A stretch of 64,000 nucleotides of DNA from Brevundimonas naejangsanensis. GTDB lineage: Bacteria; Pseudomonadota; Alphaproteobacteria; Caulobacterales; Caulobacteraceae. The stretch is taken from contig NZ_CP015614.1 in the NCBI RefSeq assembly GCF_000635915.2, positions 2,153,501-2,217,500 on the forward strand, written 5' to 3'. Both the position numbers and the translations under genes were made by a program. Shown in pieces: positions 19,034-27,456 of the stretch; position 1 is the first letter of the stretch, and the number at the start of each line of letters is the position of its first letter. The notes under the pieces are model-generated. The model was given only the letters and a program-made list of their open reading frames with translations. It was not told where the DNA came from and ran no database searches.

Positions 19034-20842
19034 TCAATCCTCGTCCATCTTCAGGGCGGCGATGAAGGCTTCCTGCGGGATCTCGACCTTGCCGAACTGG
19101 CGCATCCGCTTCTTGCCCGCCTTCTGCTTCTCCAGCAGCTTCTTCTTGCGGGTGGCGTCGCCGCCGTAGCACTTGCTCGTCACGTCCTTGCGCAGGGCGC
19201 GCACTGTCTCGCGGGCGATGATCTTGCCCCCGATGGCCGCCTGGATCGGGATGGTGAACATGTGCGGAGGGATCAGCTCCTTCATCTTCTCGACCATGCC
19301 GCGGCCGCGCGTCTCGGCGCGGGCGCGGTGCACCAGCATCGACAGGGCGTCCACCGGCTCGGCGTTGACCAGGATCGACATCTTCACCAGGTCGCCGACC
19401 TTGTAGTCGGTGATCTCATAGTCGAACGAGGCGTACCCCTTCGAGATCGACTTCAGCCGGTCGTAGAAGTCGAACACCACCTCGTTCAGCGGCAGCTCGT
19501 AGACCACAAGCGCGCGGCTGCCGACATAGGACAGCTCGATCTGGCTGCCGCGACGGTCCTGGCACAGCTTGATCACGCCGCCGAGGTATTCGTCGGGGGT
19601 CAGGATGGTGGCCTTGATCCACGGCTCGCTGATCGTCTCGATCTGCATGACGTCCGGCAGGTCGGCCGGGTTGTGCAGGTCGATCTCGGTCCCGTCGCGC
19701 AGGCCGATCTTGTAGACGACCGAGGGCGCCGTCGCGATCAGGTCGAGGTTGAACTCGCGGCTCAGGCGCTCCTGAATGATCTCCAGGTGCAGCAGGCCCA
19801 GGAAGCCGCAGCGGAAGCCGAAGCCCAGGGCGGCCGAGCTCTCCATCTCATAGGTGAAGCTGGCGTCGTTCAGGCGCAGCTTGCCGATGGCGGCGCGCAG
19901 GTCCTCGAAGTCGGCGGCGTCGACCGGGAACAGGCCGCAGAAGACCACCGACTGGACTTCCTTAAAGCCCTTCAGGGCTTCGGCGGTCGGCTTCTTCTCG
20001 TCGGTGATGGTGTCGCCGACGGCGGCGTGGGCGACTTCCTTGATCTGGGCGGTGATGAAGCCGACCTCGCCGGGGCCAAGCTGCTCGACGGGCGTGTTCT
20101 TGGGCAGGAAGACGCCGACGCGATCGACCAGATGGGTCGAGCCGGTCTGCATCATCTTGACGCGCATCCCCGCCTTCAGCACGCCGTCGAACACGCGTAC
20201 CAGCAGCACCACGCCCAGGTAGGGGTCGTACCAGGCGTCGACCAGCATGGCCTTCAGCGGAGCGTTGATGTCGCCCTTGGGCGCCGGCAGGCGCGCGACG
20301 ATGCCTTCCAGCACGTCTTCGATGCCCAGACCCGACTTGGCCGAGCATTCGATGGCGTCCGAGGCGTCCAGGCCGATGACGTCCTCGATCTGGGCCTTGA
20401 CCCGCTCCGGCTCGGCGGCGGGCAGGTCGATCTTGTTCAGGACCGGGACGATCTCATGGTTGTTGTCGATGGCCTGATAGACGTTGGCCAGCGTCTGGGC
20501 CTCGACCCCTTGCGAGGCGTCCACCACCAGGATCGAGCCTTCACAGGCCGCCAGAGAGCGCGACACCTCATAGGCGAAGTCGACGTGGCCCGGCGTATCC
20601 ATCAGGTTCAGGACGTAGTCGTGCCCGTCCTTGGCCTTGTAGTTCAGGCGCACGGTCTGCGCCTTGATGGTGATGCCGCGCTCCTTCTCGATGTCCATGT
20701 TGTCGAGCACCTGCTCGGACATTTCGCGCGCGGTCAGGCCGCCCGTGAACTGGATCAGGCGGTCGGACAGGGTCGACTTGCCGTGGTCGATGTGGGCGAC
20801 CACCGAGAAATTGCGGATGCGTTCGATAGGGGGCGTCGTCAT
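19034..20842 (-). CDS. lepA: Elongation factor 4 (LepA), ribosome back-translocase GTPase
   Basis: LepA is a translational GTPase resembling EF-G. The product has 602 residues from ATG 20842. GTPase motifs are AHIDHGKST (G1, residues 16-24), ERGITI (G2), DTPGHVDF (G3) and NKID (G4). Domain III/V follow, and the LepA-specific C-terminal domain contains [18 protein letters not shown] and ends [19 protein letters not shown]. Upstream in-frame codons to 20905 have no good ribosome binding site. Confidence 0.98.
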   Translation of the reverse strand: MTTPPIERIRNFSVVAHIDHGKSTLSDRLIQFTGGLTAREMSEQVLDNMDIEKERGITIKAQTVRLNYKAKDGHDYVLNLMDTPGHVDFAYEVSRSLAACEGSILVVDASQGVEAQTLANVYQAIDNNHEIVPVLNKIDLPAAEPERVKAQIEDVIGLDASDAIECSAKSGLGIEDVLEGIVARLPAPKGDINAPLKAMLVDAWYDPYLGVVLLVRVFDGVLKAGMRVKMMQTGSTHLVDRVGVFLPKNTPVEQLGPGEVGFITAQIKEVAHAAVGDTITDEKKPTAEALKGFKEVQSVVFCGLFPVDAADFEDLRAAIGKLRLNDASFTYEMESSAALGFGFRCGFLGLLHLEIIQERLSREFNLDLIATAPSVVYKIGLRDGTEIDLHNPADLPDVMQIETISEPWIKATILTPDEYLGGVIKLCQDRRGSQIELSYVGSRALVVYELPLNEVVFDFYDRLKSISKGYASFDYEITDYKVGDLVKMSILVNAEPVDALSMLVHRARAETRGRGMVEKMKELIPPHMFTIPIQAAIGGKIIARETVRALRKDVTSKCYGGDATRKKKLLEKQKAGKKRMRQFGKVEIPQEAFIAALKMDED

Positions 20843-20954
20843 GGTCCGGCGCGCGTAGCACGGCGCGCGACTTTGCGCCACGACGCTGACGCGCAAGGAG
20901 CCCAAGATCAGACCGCAAGGCCCACAGGCCCTGGAGCTTCCGCTCGGGAGCCGA

Positions 20955-20995
20955 CAAAAAACGCCGCCCGCCCCTGCATCAGGAACGGGCGGCGT
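20955..20995 (-). terminator. Intrinsic terminator downstream of the S10 peptidase
   Basis: A perfect 10-bp stem (ACGCCGCCCG at 20961-20970, CGGGCGGCGT at 20986-20995) is followed on the minus strand by six T residues. Confidence 0.85.
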
Positions 20996-21018
20996 CTTCT
21001 GCCTTGGCGGACGCTGGG

Positions 21019-22548
21019 TTAGCGCGCGCGGATGAAGGAGCGGATGTCGCTGGACAGCTTCTTCAGGTCGTCTTCACGCACGTACATCATGTGGCCCGAG
21101 TGGTAGTAGTGCCACTCGATGCGGCCGTCGGTCGGGAAGCCCGGACGGTTCAGCGAATATTCGGCGCCGAAGAAGGGCGTGGCGAAGTCGTAGTAGCCCT
21201 GCCCCACCCAGACGCGCAGGGCGCTGTTCTCGCGCAGGGCGCGGCCGATATAGGGGGCCACGTTCAGATACTCGGCGCCGCCGCGCCCGGCGGTCGGCAG
21301 GTTCCAGTCCCAGTTGCGGGTGCCGCCGATCGAGGAATAGACCACGTCAGGCGAATACTTCAGCCCTTCGCGCGCCCAGGCGTTCATGGCGGCGGTATAG
21401 GCGCCGTCGATGCCGTAGAAGCTGGGGTCGTTGTCCGGGCGGTCGCCGGCGTTGTCGTAGTCGACGCCGGTGTAGCGGGTGTCCAGACGGCCGATGGTCA
21501 GGCCGCGATCCCGCAGCAGCTCCTTGTAGAAGCGGCTGGGCGACAGGCGCAGGTTGGCGTTGCTCAGATAGGCCTGGGACACGCCGGTGTAGCGCGACAG
21601 CTGCGGCAGGATGGCCGCCCGCTCCTGGGCCGTCAGGTCGTTGCCTTTCAGCAGGGCCGTGGCGTAGGGGCCGATGGCCCAGGCCCGGGCCTCGGCGACG
21701 AACTCCTCCACCGTGGCGGGCTTGTTCGGCACCTTGTCGTGATACCAGGCCGTGGCCGCCATCGACGGCAGATTGGTGACGAAGCCCAGCTCGTTGCCCT
21801 GCGCATCGGCGGCCAGGCTGAAGTCCAGGATCGACGAGATCAGCAGGATGCCGTTGATCGAAACGTCGGTGTAGCTGCCTTCCAGTTCATTGATGACGGC
21901 GGCCGAACGGGTGGTGCCGTAGCTTTCGCCGCCGATGAACTTGGGCGCGTTCCAGCGCTCATGCGTGTTCAGCCACATGCGGATGAACTCGGCGATCGAC
22001 TTGGCGTCCTTGGTCACGCCCCAGTAGTCGGCCGGATCGGTCTTGCCCAGGGCGCGGCTGAAGCCGGTGCCGATCGGGTCGATGAAGACGATGTCGGTGA
22101 CGTCCAGCAGGGACTCAGGGTTGTCGATGATCGGAAACGGCGCCGCGCCGTCATCCTTGGCGTCCGAGGGCACGACCACGCGCTTGGGCCCGAAGGCGCC
22201 CATGTGCAGCCACAGCGAGCCCGAGCCGGGGCCGCCGTTCCACAGGAAGGTGACCGGACGGTTCGGATCCTTCGGACCTTCCTTGATATAGCTGTAAGAC
22301 ACCATGGCCGCGAGCGGCTTGCCGTCCTTGTCCTTCAGATAGGTCTCGCCGGCGATGGCGCGATAGGCGATGCGCTGCCCGCCGAAGACGCCGGTGTGGC
22401 GGGTCTCGGACATCACGGGCGGCGGAATGGCCGCCTCGCCGCGCTCACGCGCCGCGTCCGAGCGCGCCCCGGCCGGCGCCGCGTCCTGGGCCATGACCGG
22501 CCCGGCCAGAGCCAGCGCCGACACTGCGGCGACAAGCAGTTTCTTCAT
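21019..22548 (-). CDS. Secreted serine carboxypeptidase-like peptidase, family S10
   Basis: The product has 509 residues starting at ATG 22548 with signal peptide [22 protein letters not shown]10 landmarks are NGGPGSGS (oxyanion region), [12 protein letters not shown], the nucleophile Ser in [11 protein letters not shown] (near residue 210), and the catalytic His in YYHSGHMMY near the C-terminus. It should act in the periplasm or be secreted, cleaving C-terminal residues from peptides; specificity is unknown. It is monocistronic, with a terminator at its 3' end. Confidence 0.93.
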   Translation of the reverse strand: MKKLLVAAVSALALAGPVMAQDAAPAGARSDAARERGEAAIPPPVMSETRHTGVFGGQRIAYRAIAGETYLKDKDGKPLAAMVSYSYIKEGPKDPNRPVTFLWNGGPGSGSLWLHMGAFGPKRVVVPSDAKDDGAAPFPIIDNPESLLDVTDIVFIDPIGTGFSRALGKTDPADYWGVTKDAKSIAEFIRMWLNTHERWNAPKFIGGESYGTTRSAAVINELEGSYTDVSINGILLISSILDFSLAADAQGNELGFVTNLPSMAATAWYHDKVPNKPATVEEFVAEARAWAIGPYATALLKGNDLTAQERAAILPQLSRYTGVSQAYLSNANLRLSPSRFYKELLRDRGLTIGRLDTRYTGVDYDNAGDRPDNDPSFYGIDGAYTAAMNAWAREGLKYSPDVVYSSIGGTRNWDWNLPTAGRGGAEYLNVAPYIGRALRENSALRVWVGQGYYDFATPFFGAEYSLNRPGFPTDGRIEWHYYHSGHMMYVREDDLKKLSSDIRSFIRAR

Positions 22549-22834
22549 CCTCAACCCCCAATAAGCGTCACGGCTCCCCTCGAGAGCCAGGCGCGCGGAC
22601 AAGCGTCGCCCAATGGGGGATTGGGCGGCAAGCTGAGCCGAATGTAAACCGGGCGGCAGCGCAATAATCCCGGACGGGTCAATGAGTCCCGGGGCAATCC
22701 CCGAAGAAAACACGGCGCGAGAGAGCAAGAGATTCTGAGCTGGCGAACAACCCGCCGCAGGCCGCCAGAGGCGAATCACGCTTCAGCGAAGCAAGCCTCG
22801 CGCCGCTCAGGCCATCCAACGGCTTGTAAAGAAT
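22549..22834. other. Gene-free stretch before the accessory island
   Basis: No coding region, RNA or clear repeat is seen here. It contains the promoter side of the S10 peptidase gene and AT-poor filler up to the tRNA-like relic. Confidence 0.5.
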
Positions 22835-22890
22835 GGCGGCGGGCAGGGATTGAACCTTTGCCCCCCCACGATGAAAATCCGGGCGCTCTA
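22835..22890 (-). pseudogene. tRNA-like relic, candidate left attachment remnant
   Basis: The plus strand reads CAGGGATTGAACCT, then TG, a C-run and ACGATG, closely matching the T-arm, variable loop and anticodon-arm side of the intact tRNA-Val at 29748-29822 (same orientation). Minus-strand AGAGC of the D arm also matches. The anticodon and T stems do not pair properly, so it is not a working tRNA. It may be the other end of an old integration at the tRNA 3' end. Confidence 0.5.
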
Positions 22891-23077
22891 TGAGTTTTCC
22901 GTAGCTTGTCGGCGCCGAAAGCGTCCGAAGCGCCTTCGTCCAGCACTGATAACCGCAGGCGGCCCCGCGCAAGAGTCCGGCTTCGGGCAGAGCCCCGGTG
23001 CGATGGTTCAAGCTTCAATAACGATCGCCGGCTGGGTCCGTAGGTCTACGCGCTGCTGCACAGCGTGCACGCTGCCC

Positions 23078-23260
23078 ATGCGGGCCGAGGACAACTGGAA
23101 CATCCAGACCACGGCGGCGCAGGTGCTCCAGGTGCTGGCGGCGATGACGGCGCACGCGTCGGCCCTGCTGTTCCACGGCGGGGCGCTGAAGTCGCAGGTG
23201 CGGGCGGCCGCCGATCCGGCCTCTGTCGACTGGATGATCGGCTGGCCCGGCGATGTTTGA
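23078..23260 (+). CDS. Small phage-type hypothetical protein
   Basis: The product has 60 residues (MRAEDNWNIQTTAAQ ... WMIGWPGDV). It overlaps the next small gene by 8 bp, as is common in phage operons. No family is recognised. It might be the tail of a longer truncated phage gene, because the preceding sequence looks degraded. Confidence 0.4.
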   Translation: MRAEDNWNIQTTAAQVLQVLAAMTAHASALLFHGGALKSQVRAAADPASVDWMIGWPGDV

Positions 23261-23354
23261 CCGCCTGATCCTCGAAGTCGGCCTGATCGCGGGCCTGATC
23301 CTGCTGGCGGTGTTCGCCGCTGGCGTTGCGACCGGGCGGCTTACCCGGCGCTGA
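23253..23354 (+). CDS. Tiny single-pass membrane protein in lysis region
   Basis: This 33-residue product (MFDRLILEVGLIAGLILLAV, then FAAGVATGRLTRR) is one hydrophobic helix with a basic end. It overlaps the previous gene, which suggests a real phage-style translational coupling. It could be a small holin/antiholin component or a regulator; this is inference from context only. Confidence 0.4.
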   Translation: MFDRLILEVGLIAGLILLAVFAAGVATGRLTRR

Positions 23355-23400
23355 CGAACCCGGTTCGTCTCTTCTCCAAACCCATCGCGTAGGAGCCCGC

Positions 23401-23778
23401 ATGTCCGCAGGCGACGAGATCATTACTCCGGTGACCAAGCCGGAGGCCGTCAGCATGGCCGAAATTCATGCCATGCGCGGTCTGACCGACGCGGTGTCAG
23501 CCCTTGGCCGTCAGGTCGAGCGGATGAACGCCAAGGTCGATGACGTGCGCGAGCGGGTCATCAAGCTGGAGGCGCGCGAGTACGAGCGCCAGATCAAGGC
23601 CCTGAACGACCGCCTGTCGGCCGCTTTCAAGCGCATCGACGATCTGGAGGGGACGCGGGATCAGCAGAAGGGCGCCAAGGCCCTGGTCGATTGGCTGCGT
23701 CAGACCGCGCCGTGGCTGCTGGCCGGCATCGCCGCCTTCGTCGCGGGCATCAGCATCAAGAACGGAGCCGGAGCATGA
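23401..23778 (+). CDS. Phage lysis-module coiled-coil membrane protein
   Basis: The product has 125 residues. Residues 20-95 are a coiled coil (VSALGRQVERMNAKVDDVRERVIKLEAREYERQ in heptads), and a transmembrane helix near the end (WLLAGIAAFVAGISI) is followed by a short tail. This is the layout of XhlA-like or gp-type proteins encoded beside phage holins. It overlaps the holin-like gene by four bases (ATGA). Function is inferred from layout and neighbours. Confidence 0.6.
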   Translation: MSAGDEIITPVTKPEAVSMAEIHAMRGLTDAVSALGRQVERMNAKVDDVRERVIKLEAREYERQIKALNDRLSAAFKRIDDLEGTRDQQKGAKALVDWLRQTAPWLLAGIAAFVAGISIKNGAGA

Positions 23779-24155
23779 GGCGCAAACCGCCCCGCTGGTG
23801 GCCTCAGGTGATCAACCTGCCGCGCACCACGACGATCCTCGCCCTCGGCTTCCTGGCCGGCAACCTGCTGTTCCTGCCGATGATCGCCTGGCTGGGCGAC
23901 ATGGTGGCCGAGCGCTATGCCGACGCTGTCATGCTGGTGGCGTCGATGTTCAAGGACGGGATGCTGCTGATCCTCGGCTTCTACTTCGGGCGCAACCAGA
24001 GTGGGGATCAGGCCGCCGGACGCCGCCGCTGGATCATCAGCGCCGCACCGCCAGCCAGCAAGACGCCCAGCAAAATCATCGCCCATTCGGACATGGTGGG
24101 AATGGCGGTGGGAGCGACATATCCAGGAAGAAGGAAAGTGTGGCCGTCACACTGA
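23775..24155 (+). CDS. Holin-like membrane protein with a replaced C-terminus
   Basis: The product has 126 residues. Residues 1-75 (INLPRTTTILALGFLAGNLL, FLPMIAWLGDMVAER, DGMLLILGFYFGRNQ) give two to three hydrophobic helices typical of phage holins. From about residue 78 onward the frame is simply the antisense of the conserved tail of the IPTL-CTERM gene on the other strand (24008-24481), so the native holin 3' end has probably been overwritten at about 24000-24010. The lysis role is inferred from adjacent spanin and endolysin genes. Confidence 0.55.
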   Translation: MRRKPPRWWPQVINLPRTTTILALGFLAGNLLFLPMIAWLGDMVAERYADAVMLVASMFKDGMLLILGFYFGRNQSGDQAAGRRRWIISAAPPASKTPSKIIAHSDMVGMAVGATYPGRRKVWPSH

Positions 24156-24481
24156 AATGAGTCCTGGCCCTGAAATGTCATCTTACTCAAGACGCCAGGA
24201 GGGCTCGGGAGGAATGTCAAATAATTCTTGCCGGTTATGTTGTTAACACTGATATTATATCTAGTTAAATCTCTATCGACGCCGTCAATAGTAGCTAATA
24301 ATACAGAAGGTGAAGAAGAAGATAGAGATTTAAATGAGCATGTTGGCCAAACATTACTCCAAGAAATCTCCCACTGTGTACCGTCATGACTTGCAACGCC
24401 CTGATATGTTCCTGCTGCAGCTGCCCCTACGCACGACAGTAGCCCAGCAATCATGACAGTCGTCGCAAACAGCTTCTTCAA
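24008..24481 (-). CDS. IPTL-CTERM-type surface protein 1
   Basis: The product has 157 residues from a TTG start at 24481, preceded by GGGGAGAGG. Signal peptide MKKLFATTVMIAGLLSCVGAAAAG; then a passenger domain with no family recognised (QWEISWSNVWPTCSF ... SFQCDGHTFLLPG). The C-terminal sorting tail is IPTMSEWAMILLGVLLAGG plus a basic end IQRRRPAA, the IPTL-CTERM pattern: motif, hydrophobic helix, arginines. Such tails are thought to be handled by exosortase-like systems. The passenger DNA is strikingly AT-rich against the window while the tail DNA is GC-rich, suggesting a mosaic gene. It lies inside the phage lysis region. Confidence 0.8.
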   Translation of the reverse strand: MKKLFATTVMIAGLLSCVGAAAAGTYQGVASHDGTQWEISWSNVWPTCSFKSLSSSSPSVLLATIDGVDRDLTRYNISVNNITGKNYLTFLPSPPGVLSKMTFQGQDSFQCDGHTFLLPGYVAPTAIPTMSEWAMILLGVLLAGGAALMIQRRRPAA

Positions 24482-24543
24482 ATCGCCTCTCCCCTAAGTA
24501 GACGAATCGCCTAACCGCGATTGTCGGAAAGAGCAAATCCAAA

Positions 24544-24566
24544 CATCACAATCTGAACTGGAGACC
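24544..24566. repeat. Direct repeat copy 1 (endolysin leader)
   Basis: A 23-bp sequence containing CTGAACTGGAGACC is repeated exactly at 25130-25152. It carries the GGAG ribosome binding site of the endolysin gene. Confidence 0.85.
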
Positions 24567-24569
24567 GCG

Positions 24570-24614
24570 ATGAGCATCCGCATCGTGCAAGAGCAGCTGC
24601 GCCTTTGCTTCTAA
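24570..24614 (+). pseudogene. Truncated start of an endolysin gene copy
   Basis: After the direct repeat a 14-codon frame begins ATGAGCATC (MSIRIVQEQLRLCF) and stops at the edge of IPTL-CTERM gene 2. With the duplicated leader it looks like the 5' stub of a gene like the endolysin at 25158, cut off by the CTERM gene. Confidence 0.4.
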
Positions 24615-25066
24615 GCCGCCCGCCGCCGCTGGATCGTCAGGGCCGCACCGCCAGCCAACATCACGCCCAGCAGGATCATCGCCCATTCGGAGAGGGTGGG
24701 GACGGGGGCCGGAGCGGCGGCAACCTGCACACTATAAGTCTGTTTGGTCGAGGCGGGCAGTAAGCAAGGCACGGGGTTGTATGGAAAGACCGCGCTGGGG
24801 CACATGGATGCGGCCATGCCTGAGACGTCGACGGTGAAATTGTAGGTTCCCGCGACTGACGGGGTTCCGACCAGCGTCGCCCCTGCCACGGATAGCCCCG
24901 GAGGCGCGGAGGGGGTTACGTAGTTGGCTGTGCTATAGCCGGATGGCGTCGTAAGCGCCGCCGAATACGGTGCGCCGACTTGTCCTGACGGCAGTACGAT
25001 TTGAGCTGTCGCCGTTCCCGCGATCAGAACGGTCGCGGCCGCCGCCGTTGCGAATAGCTTTTTCAT
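24611..25066 (-). CDS. IPTL-CTERM-type surface protein 2 with Ig-like (He_PIG) domain
   Basis: The product has 151 residues. Signal peptide MKKLFATAAAATVLIAGTATAQ; a putative immunoglobulin-like He_PIG domain (about residues 25-85: GQVGAPYSAALTT, PPGLSVAGATLVGTPSVAG, YNFTVDVSG); and a C-terminal tail VPTLSEWAMILLGVMLAGG ending IQRRRAA. The signal start MKKLFAT and the tail are shared with IPTL-CTERM protein 1, but the passenger domains are unrelated. Secreted and membrane-anchored by inference. A 23-bp direct repeat of phage leader sequence flanks it. Confidence 0.82.
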   Translation of the reverse strand: MKKLFATAAAATVLIAGTATAQIVLPSGQVGAPYSAALTTPSGYSTANYVTPSAPPGLSVAGATLVGTPSVAGTYNFTVDVSGMAASMCPSAVFPYNPVPCLLPASTKQTYSVQVAAAPAPVPTLSEWAMILLGVMLAGGAALTIQRRRAA

Positions 25067-25129
25067 GACACGCCCCAGACTTCTAAAGCTGATGGCGTAC
25101 CGACGTTGTTCTTAAATCACAACCCACAC

Positions 25130-25152
25130 CATCACAATCTGAACTGGAGACC
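25130..25152. repeat. Direct repeat copy 2 (endolysin leader)
   Basis: Exact 23-bp match to 24544-24566. It provides the ribosome binding site of the endolysin gene that begins at 25158. Confidence 0.85.
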
Positions 25153-25157
25153 TCGCC

Positions 25158-25725
25158 ATGAGCACCATGAGCGACGACGACTTCGTGCGCCTCTTCCAGC
25201 GCACCTTCGGCCTGAAGGAAGACGGCTGGGCTGGGCGCGATACGGAAGCCAAGCTGTGGGAGCTTGCGGCGCTGGCGGGTGTAAAGGTCCCGTCCGTGCC
25301 AGCCAGCGAGATCCCGGCCGCCTACTGGCCCATGCTGTCGCGCATCGAGAGTGGCGACCGACCCTATGTCCGGGCGCCGACATCGACGGCCTCTATCAGT
25401 TCATCCTGAAAAGTTGGGTCGGAGAAGGCGGCTCCTGGGGCAAGGACGCCAAAGGCGAGTACATCCGGCGCCCGGCCTTTGGCGGCCTGAAGCCTTCGCC
25501 CGAGGAGCATTTGGCCCGGGCCAAGACCTTCACCGCTCGAAACGCCGCGGTGTTGAAGGCCAAGGGCATCCCGATCAACCGGGCCTCGCTCTATGCAGCA
25601 CACTTCTCCGGCGCAGGCATGGCCGCCCTGAAGCGACCAAGGCCAACCCGGCCATTCTCCAGAACAATACGGTCGGCCAGTTCTTGACCTGGCTGCACAA
25701 GAAGACCGGGGAATGGGCGCGATGA
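25158..25725 (+). pseudogene. Phage endolysin (peptidoglycan-binding + transglycosylase-like), two frameshifts
   Basis: Three consecutive reading frames join to one protein. Frame one (25158 to about 25385) gives MSTMSDDDFVRLFQRTFGL ... MLSRIESGDRPYVRAPTSTAS, resembling a peptidoglycan-binding start and the catalytic ESG of lytic transglycosylases. Frame two continues GLYQFILKSWVGEGGSWG to AAHFSGAGMAAL at about 25630. Frame three ends with EATKANPAILQNNTVGQFL and GEWAR, stopping at 25725. Both shifts would inactivate the enzyme unless they are sequencing errors. The following spanin gene starts inside its stop region, as in intact lysis cassettes. Confidence 0.7.
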
Positions 25726-26096
25726 TCCGCCTGCGCGACATCACCACCACCGGCTGGCTCGCCTTCGTCTGTCTCGCCCTCGCCCTGATCCTGCTGACCA
25801 TGTGCGTCGCCGATGACCGCCAGAAGGCCGCTGACCGGGCCCGACAGGCCGAAGCGGGCAAGAGCCTGGCCGAGGGGCGCACGGCCGTTGCACGCGACGC
25901 CAGCGCCATTCGGGACCGCGCCGACGCGCGAGACCGCTCTACCGCCTCCATCGTCACCCAGGCTGAAAAGGAAATCCGCCATGCGCCTGATCGCAATGCT
26001 GCCGCTGATGCTGCTCGCCGCAGGGTGTGCCAGCTCTCCGATTACCGTGACCCACAGTGCGCCGTGTTCCGCGCTGATCCCGGCCGGGTGGACTGA
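25722..26096 (+). CDS. Rz-like inner-membrane spanin
   Basis: The product has 124 residues with an N-terminal transmembrane helix (WLAFVCLALALILLTMCVA) and then a long charged helical stretch (QKAADRARQAEAGKSLAEG) like a periplasmic coiled coil. This is the layout of phage i-spanin Rz, which bridges inner and outer membranes in the last lysis step. It begins within the endolysin stop and contains the start of the Rz1-like gene in another frame. The assignment is by architecture; sequence similarity among spanins is low. Confidence 0.65.
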   Translation: MIRLRDITTTGWLAFVCLALALILLTMCVADDRQKAADRARQAEAGKSLAEGRTAVARDASAIRDRADARDRSTASIVTQAEKEIRHAPDRNAAADAARRRVCQLSDYRDPQCAVFRADPGRVD

Positions 26097-26301
26097 GCCT
26101 GTCCCGTCCGCCGCCCTTCCGACGGAGCCCACCGACGAGCGGGATTGGATGGCATTCGGGGTGGCGCAGACCGGCGCCCTGCGGACCGCCAACGGCCGGA
26201 CGGCGGACGTGATCGGGATCGTGCGGGCCTGCGAGGCGAGGGACGCGGAGGCCGTCGAGCGAATAGGGCGGCCGTGGTGGGCTCGCTTGAGGCCGGGCTG
26301 A
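25981..26301 (+). CDS. Rz1-like outer-membrane spanin lipoprotein, overlapping Rz
   Basis: The product has 106 residues. It starts at ATG 25981 inside the Rz-like gene in the +1 frame. The lipoprotein signal MRLIAMLPLMLLAAGC gives lipobox LAAGC (Cys16). The mature part is Pro-containing (AGWTEPVPSAALPTEPTDE) and ends WWARLRPG. Overlapping Rz/Rz1 genes are a hallmark of tailed-phage lysis cassettes, and this pair supports the phage origin of the island. Confidence 0.68.
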   Translation: MRLIAMLPLMLLAAGCASSPITVTHSAPCSALIPAGWTEPVPSAALPTEPTDERDWMAFGVAQTGALRTANGRTADVIGIVRACEARDAEAVERIGRPWWARLRPG

Positions 26302-26357
26302 TCATTTCGGCGACGCCACCAATATGATCCAGCGTCGAGCCTCAGGCTCCGCAACAC

Positions 26358-26396
26358 GCCCCGTCGGCCTTCACCGGGTGGCGGGGCTTCTTCGTT
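26358..26396 (+). terminator. Terminator-like hairpin after the lysis cassette
   Basis: GCCCCG (26358-26363) pairs with CGGGGC (26382-26387), followed by a TTCTTCGTTTT tract. Confidence 0.5.
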
Positions 26397-26496
26397 TTCC
26401 GGGCGCGAGTTCTGGAGGAACTAGGTTCGCTCATTGGATGAGCCAGAAATTCCGTTATGAGTGATGGGTGCCGGGTTAAGTCCGCGGGGGGAGAAC

Positions 26497-27066
26497 ATGT
26501 CGCTGAACGAGTTCGTGCTGGCTTTCTCCGGCGTAATCATAGGGCTCGGCGTCGCGGATCTTCTCACCAGCCTACACAGGTTGTTGCGGGCCGGCCGACG
26601 TGTGAGGTGGGACTGGCTCACACTTGTTTATGCAGGCTACATGCTTTTCGGCCTGATCATCTTTTGGTGGTGGCAGTTCGGCTATCCCCCCAAAGGGCAG
26701 GCCCTCACCATCCTCCAGTTCCTGCCGAATCTCTTCTTCCTGGCGCTTGGCTTCCTCATGGTGGCTTCCGCTCTTCCCGATGATGTGCCAGCCAGCGGTA
26801 TCGACCTGCGGGCCTTCTATGCGGAAACCATCACACACAGGTGGGGCCTGCTGGCGGCCAGCCTCGCATGCAACCTGATCACCCTGATATGGGGAGCAAT
26901 AGCGGCAGGACAGCCGCAATGGCTGCCGATCCTTATCGTGTCTGGGGCTTTGGCGGCCGCCGGGGCGGCCTTGCTTTGGCGATCGCGCTGGGTTCACGCC
27001 TGTTCTCTGTTGCTTCTCTTTTTCGCGTCCGGCTTCAGCAACCTTTTCGATTCCATAGGGCCGTGA
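26497..27066 (+). CDS. Multi-pass membrane protein of unknown function
   Basis: The product has 189 residues from ATG 26497, preceded by GGGGGAG. About six hydrophobic segments are visible (FVLAFSGVIIGLGVADLL, LVYAGYMLFGLIIFWWW, LFFLALGFLMVASALP, LLAASLACNLITLIWGAI, LIVSGALAAAGAALLW, ACSLLLLFFASGFSNLF), so it is an integral membrane protein. No family is recognised. It lies in the accessory island with no obvious operon partner and may be cargo of the former mobile element. Confidence 0.7.
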   Translation: MSLNEFVLAFSGVIIGLGVADLLTSLHRLLRAGRRVRWDWLTLVYAGYMLFGLIIFWWWQFGYPPKGQALTILQFLPNLFFLALGFLMVASALPDDVPASGIDLRAFYAETITHRWGLLAASLACNLITLIWGAIAAGQPQWLPILIVSGALAAAGAALLWRSRWVHACSLLLLFFASGFSNLFDSIGP

Positions 27067-27135
27067 GCGGAAGCTAAGGCGCTACCCTTCGTCGGGATGT
27101 CTGCGCTAGAAACGGTGCTGATCCGGGTCGGTTGA

Positions 27136-27456
27136 AGTCGATGGCTGTTTCACATTCGAGAGATCGAGTGGGCTATCGAGCTTGACGTAGAGCTGGGCGC
27201 AGAAAGCACGGGCGTCATCCTACCTATTTGTCATACGGATGCGTCATTCGAAGAGCCGGGCACTTTAGAGCTCGTTTTGGGTGTCCATACGGATGGTGAA
27301 AGCGATTTGGCGGTGGTGAAGAAGTGGAACGTATCTAAATATTCTGGTGACTGGGTAGCTCACCTTCAAGGCCCACTCTCTTCGGAGGGCGGGCCTTCTT
27401 CGTTTCCAAGCGTCGCGTTTCCGACAAGGAGCAGGCGGCCTGCTTTCGACCCATAG
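27136..27456 (+). pseudogene. Start-less open frame, probable remnant of an unknown gene
   Basis: After an in-frame TGA (27133-27135) 106 codons stay open and read like real protein (IEWAIELDVELGAES, TDASFEEPGTLELVLG, DLAVVKKWNVSKYSGDWVAH), but no ATG, GTG or TTG gives a sensible N-terminus. It probably lost its 5' end. A terminator-like hairpin lies inside its last part, which suggests the true gene ended near 27370. Confidence 0.35.
27368..27402 (+). terminator. Terminator-like hairpin
   Basis: AAGGCCC (27368-27374) pairs with GGGCCTT (27391-27397), followed by CTTCGTTT. The tail resembles that of the hairpin at 26358. Confidence 0.5.

Noticed and set aside
21004..22647. Long plus-strand open frame opposite the S10 peptidase
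   Set aside because: Antisense shadow without domains; the minus strand has signal peptide and catalytic motifs.
22835..22890. A functional tRNA gene on the minus strand
   Set aside because: T-arm sequence matches tRNA-Val but anticodon and T stems do not pair and no proper acceptor stem forms.
25106..25687. Separate hypothetical gene overlapping the endolysin
   Set aside because: Its informative part is the middle of the endolysin after a frameshift; the beginning is out-of-frame upstream sequence.
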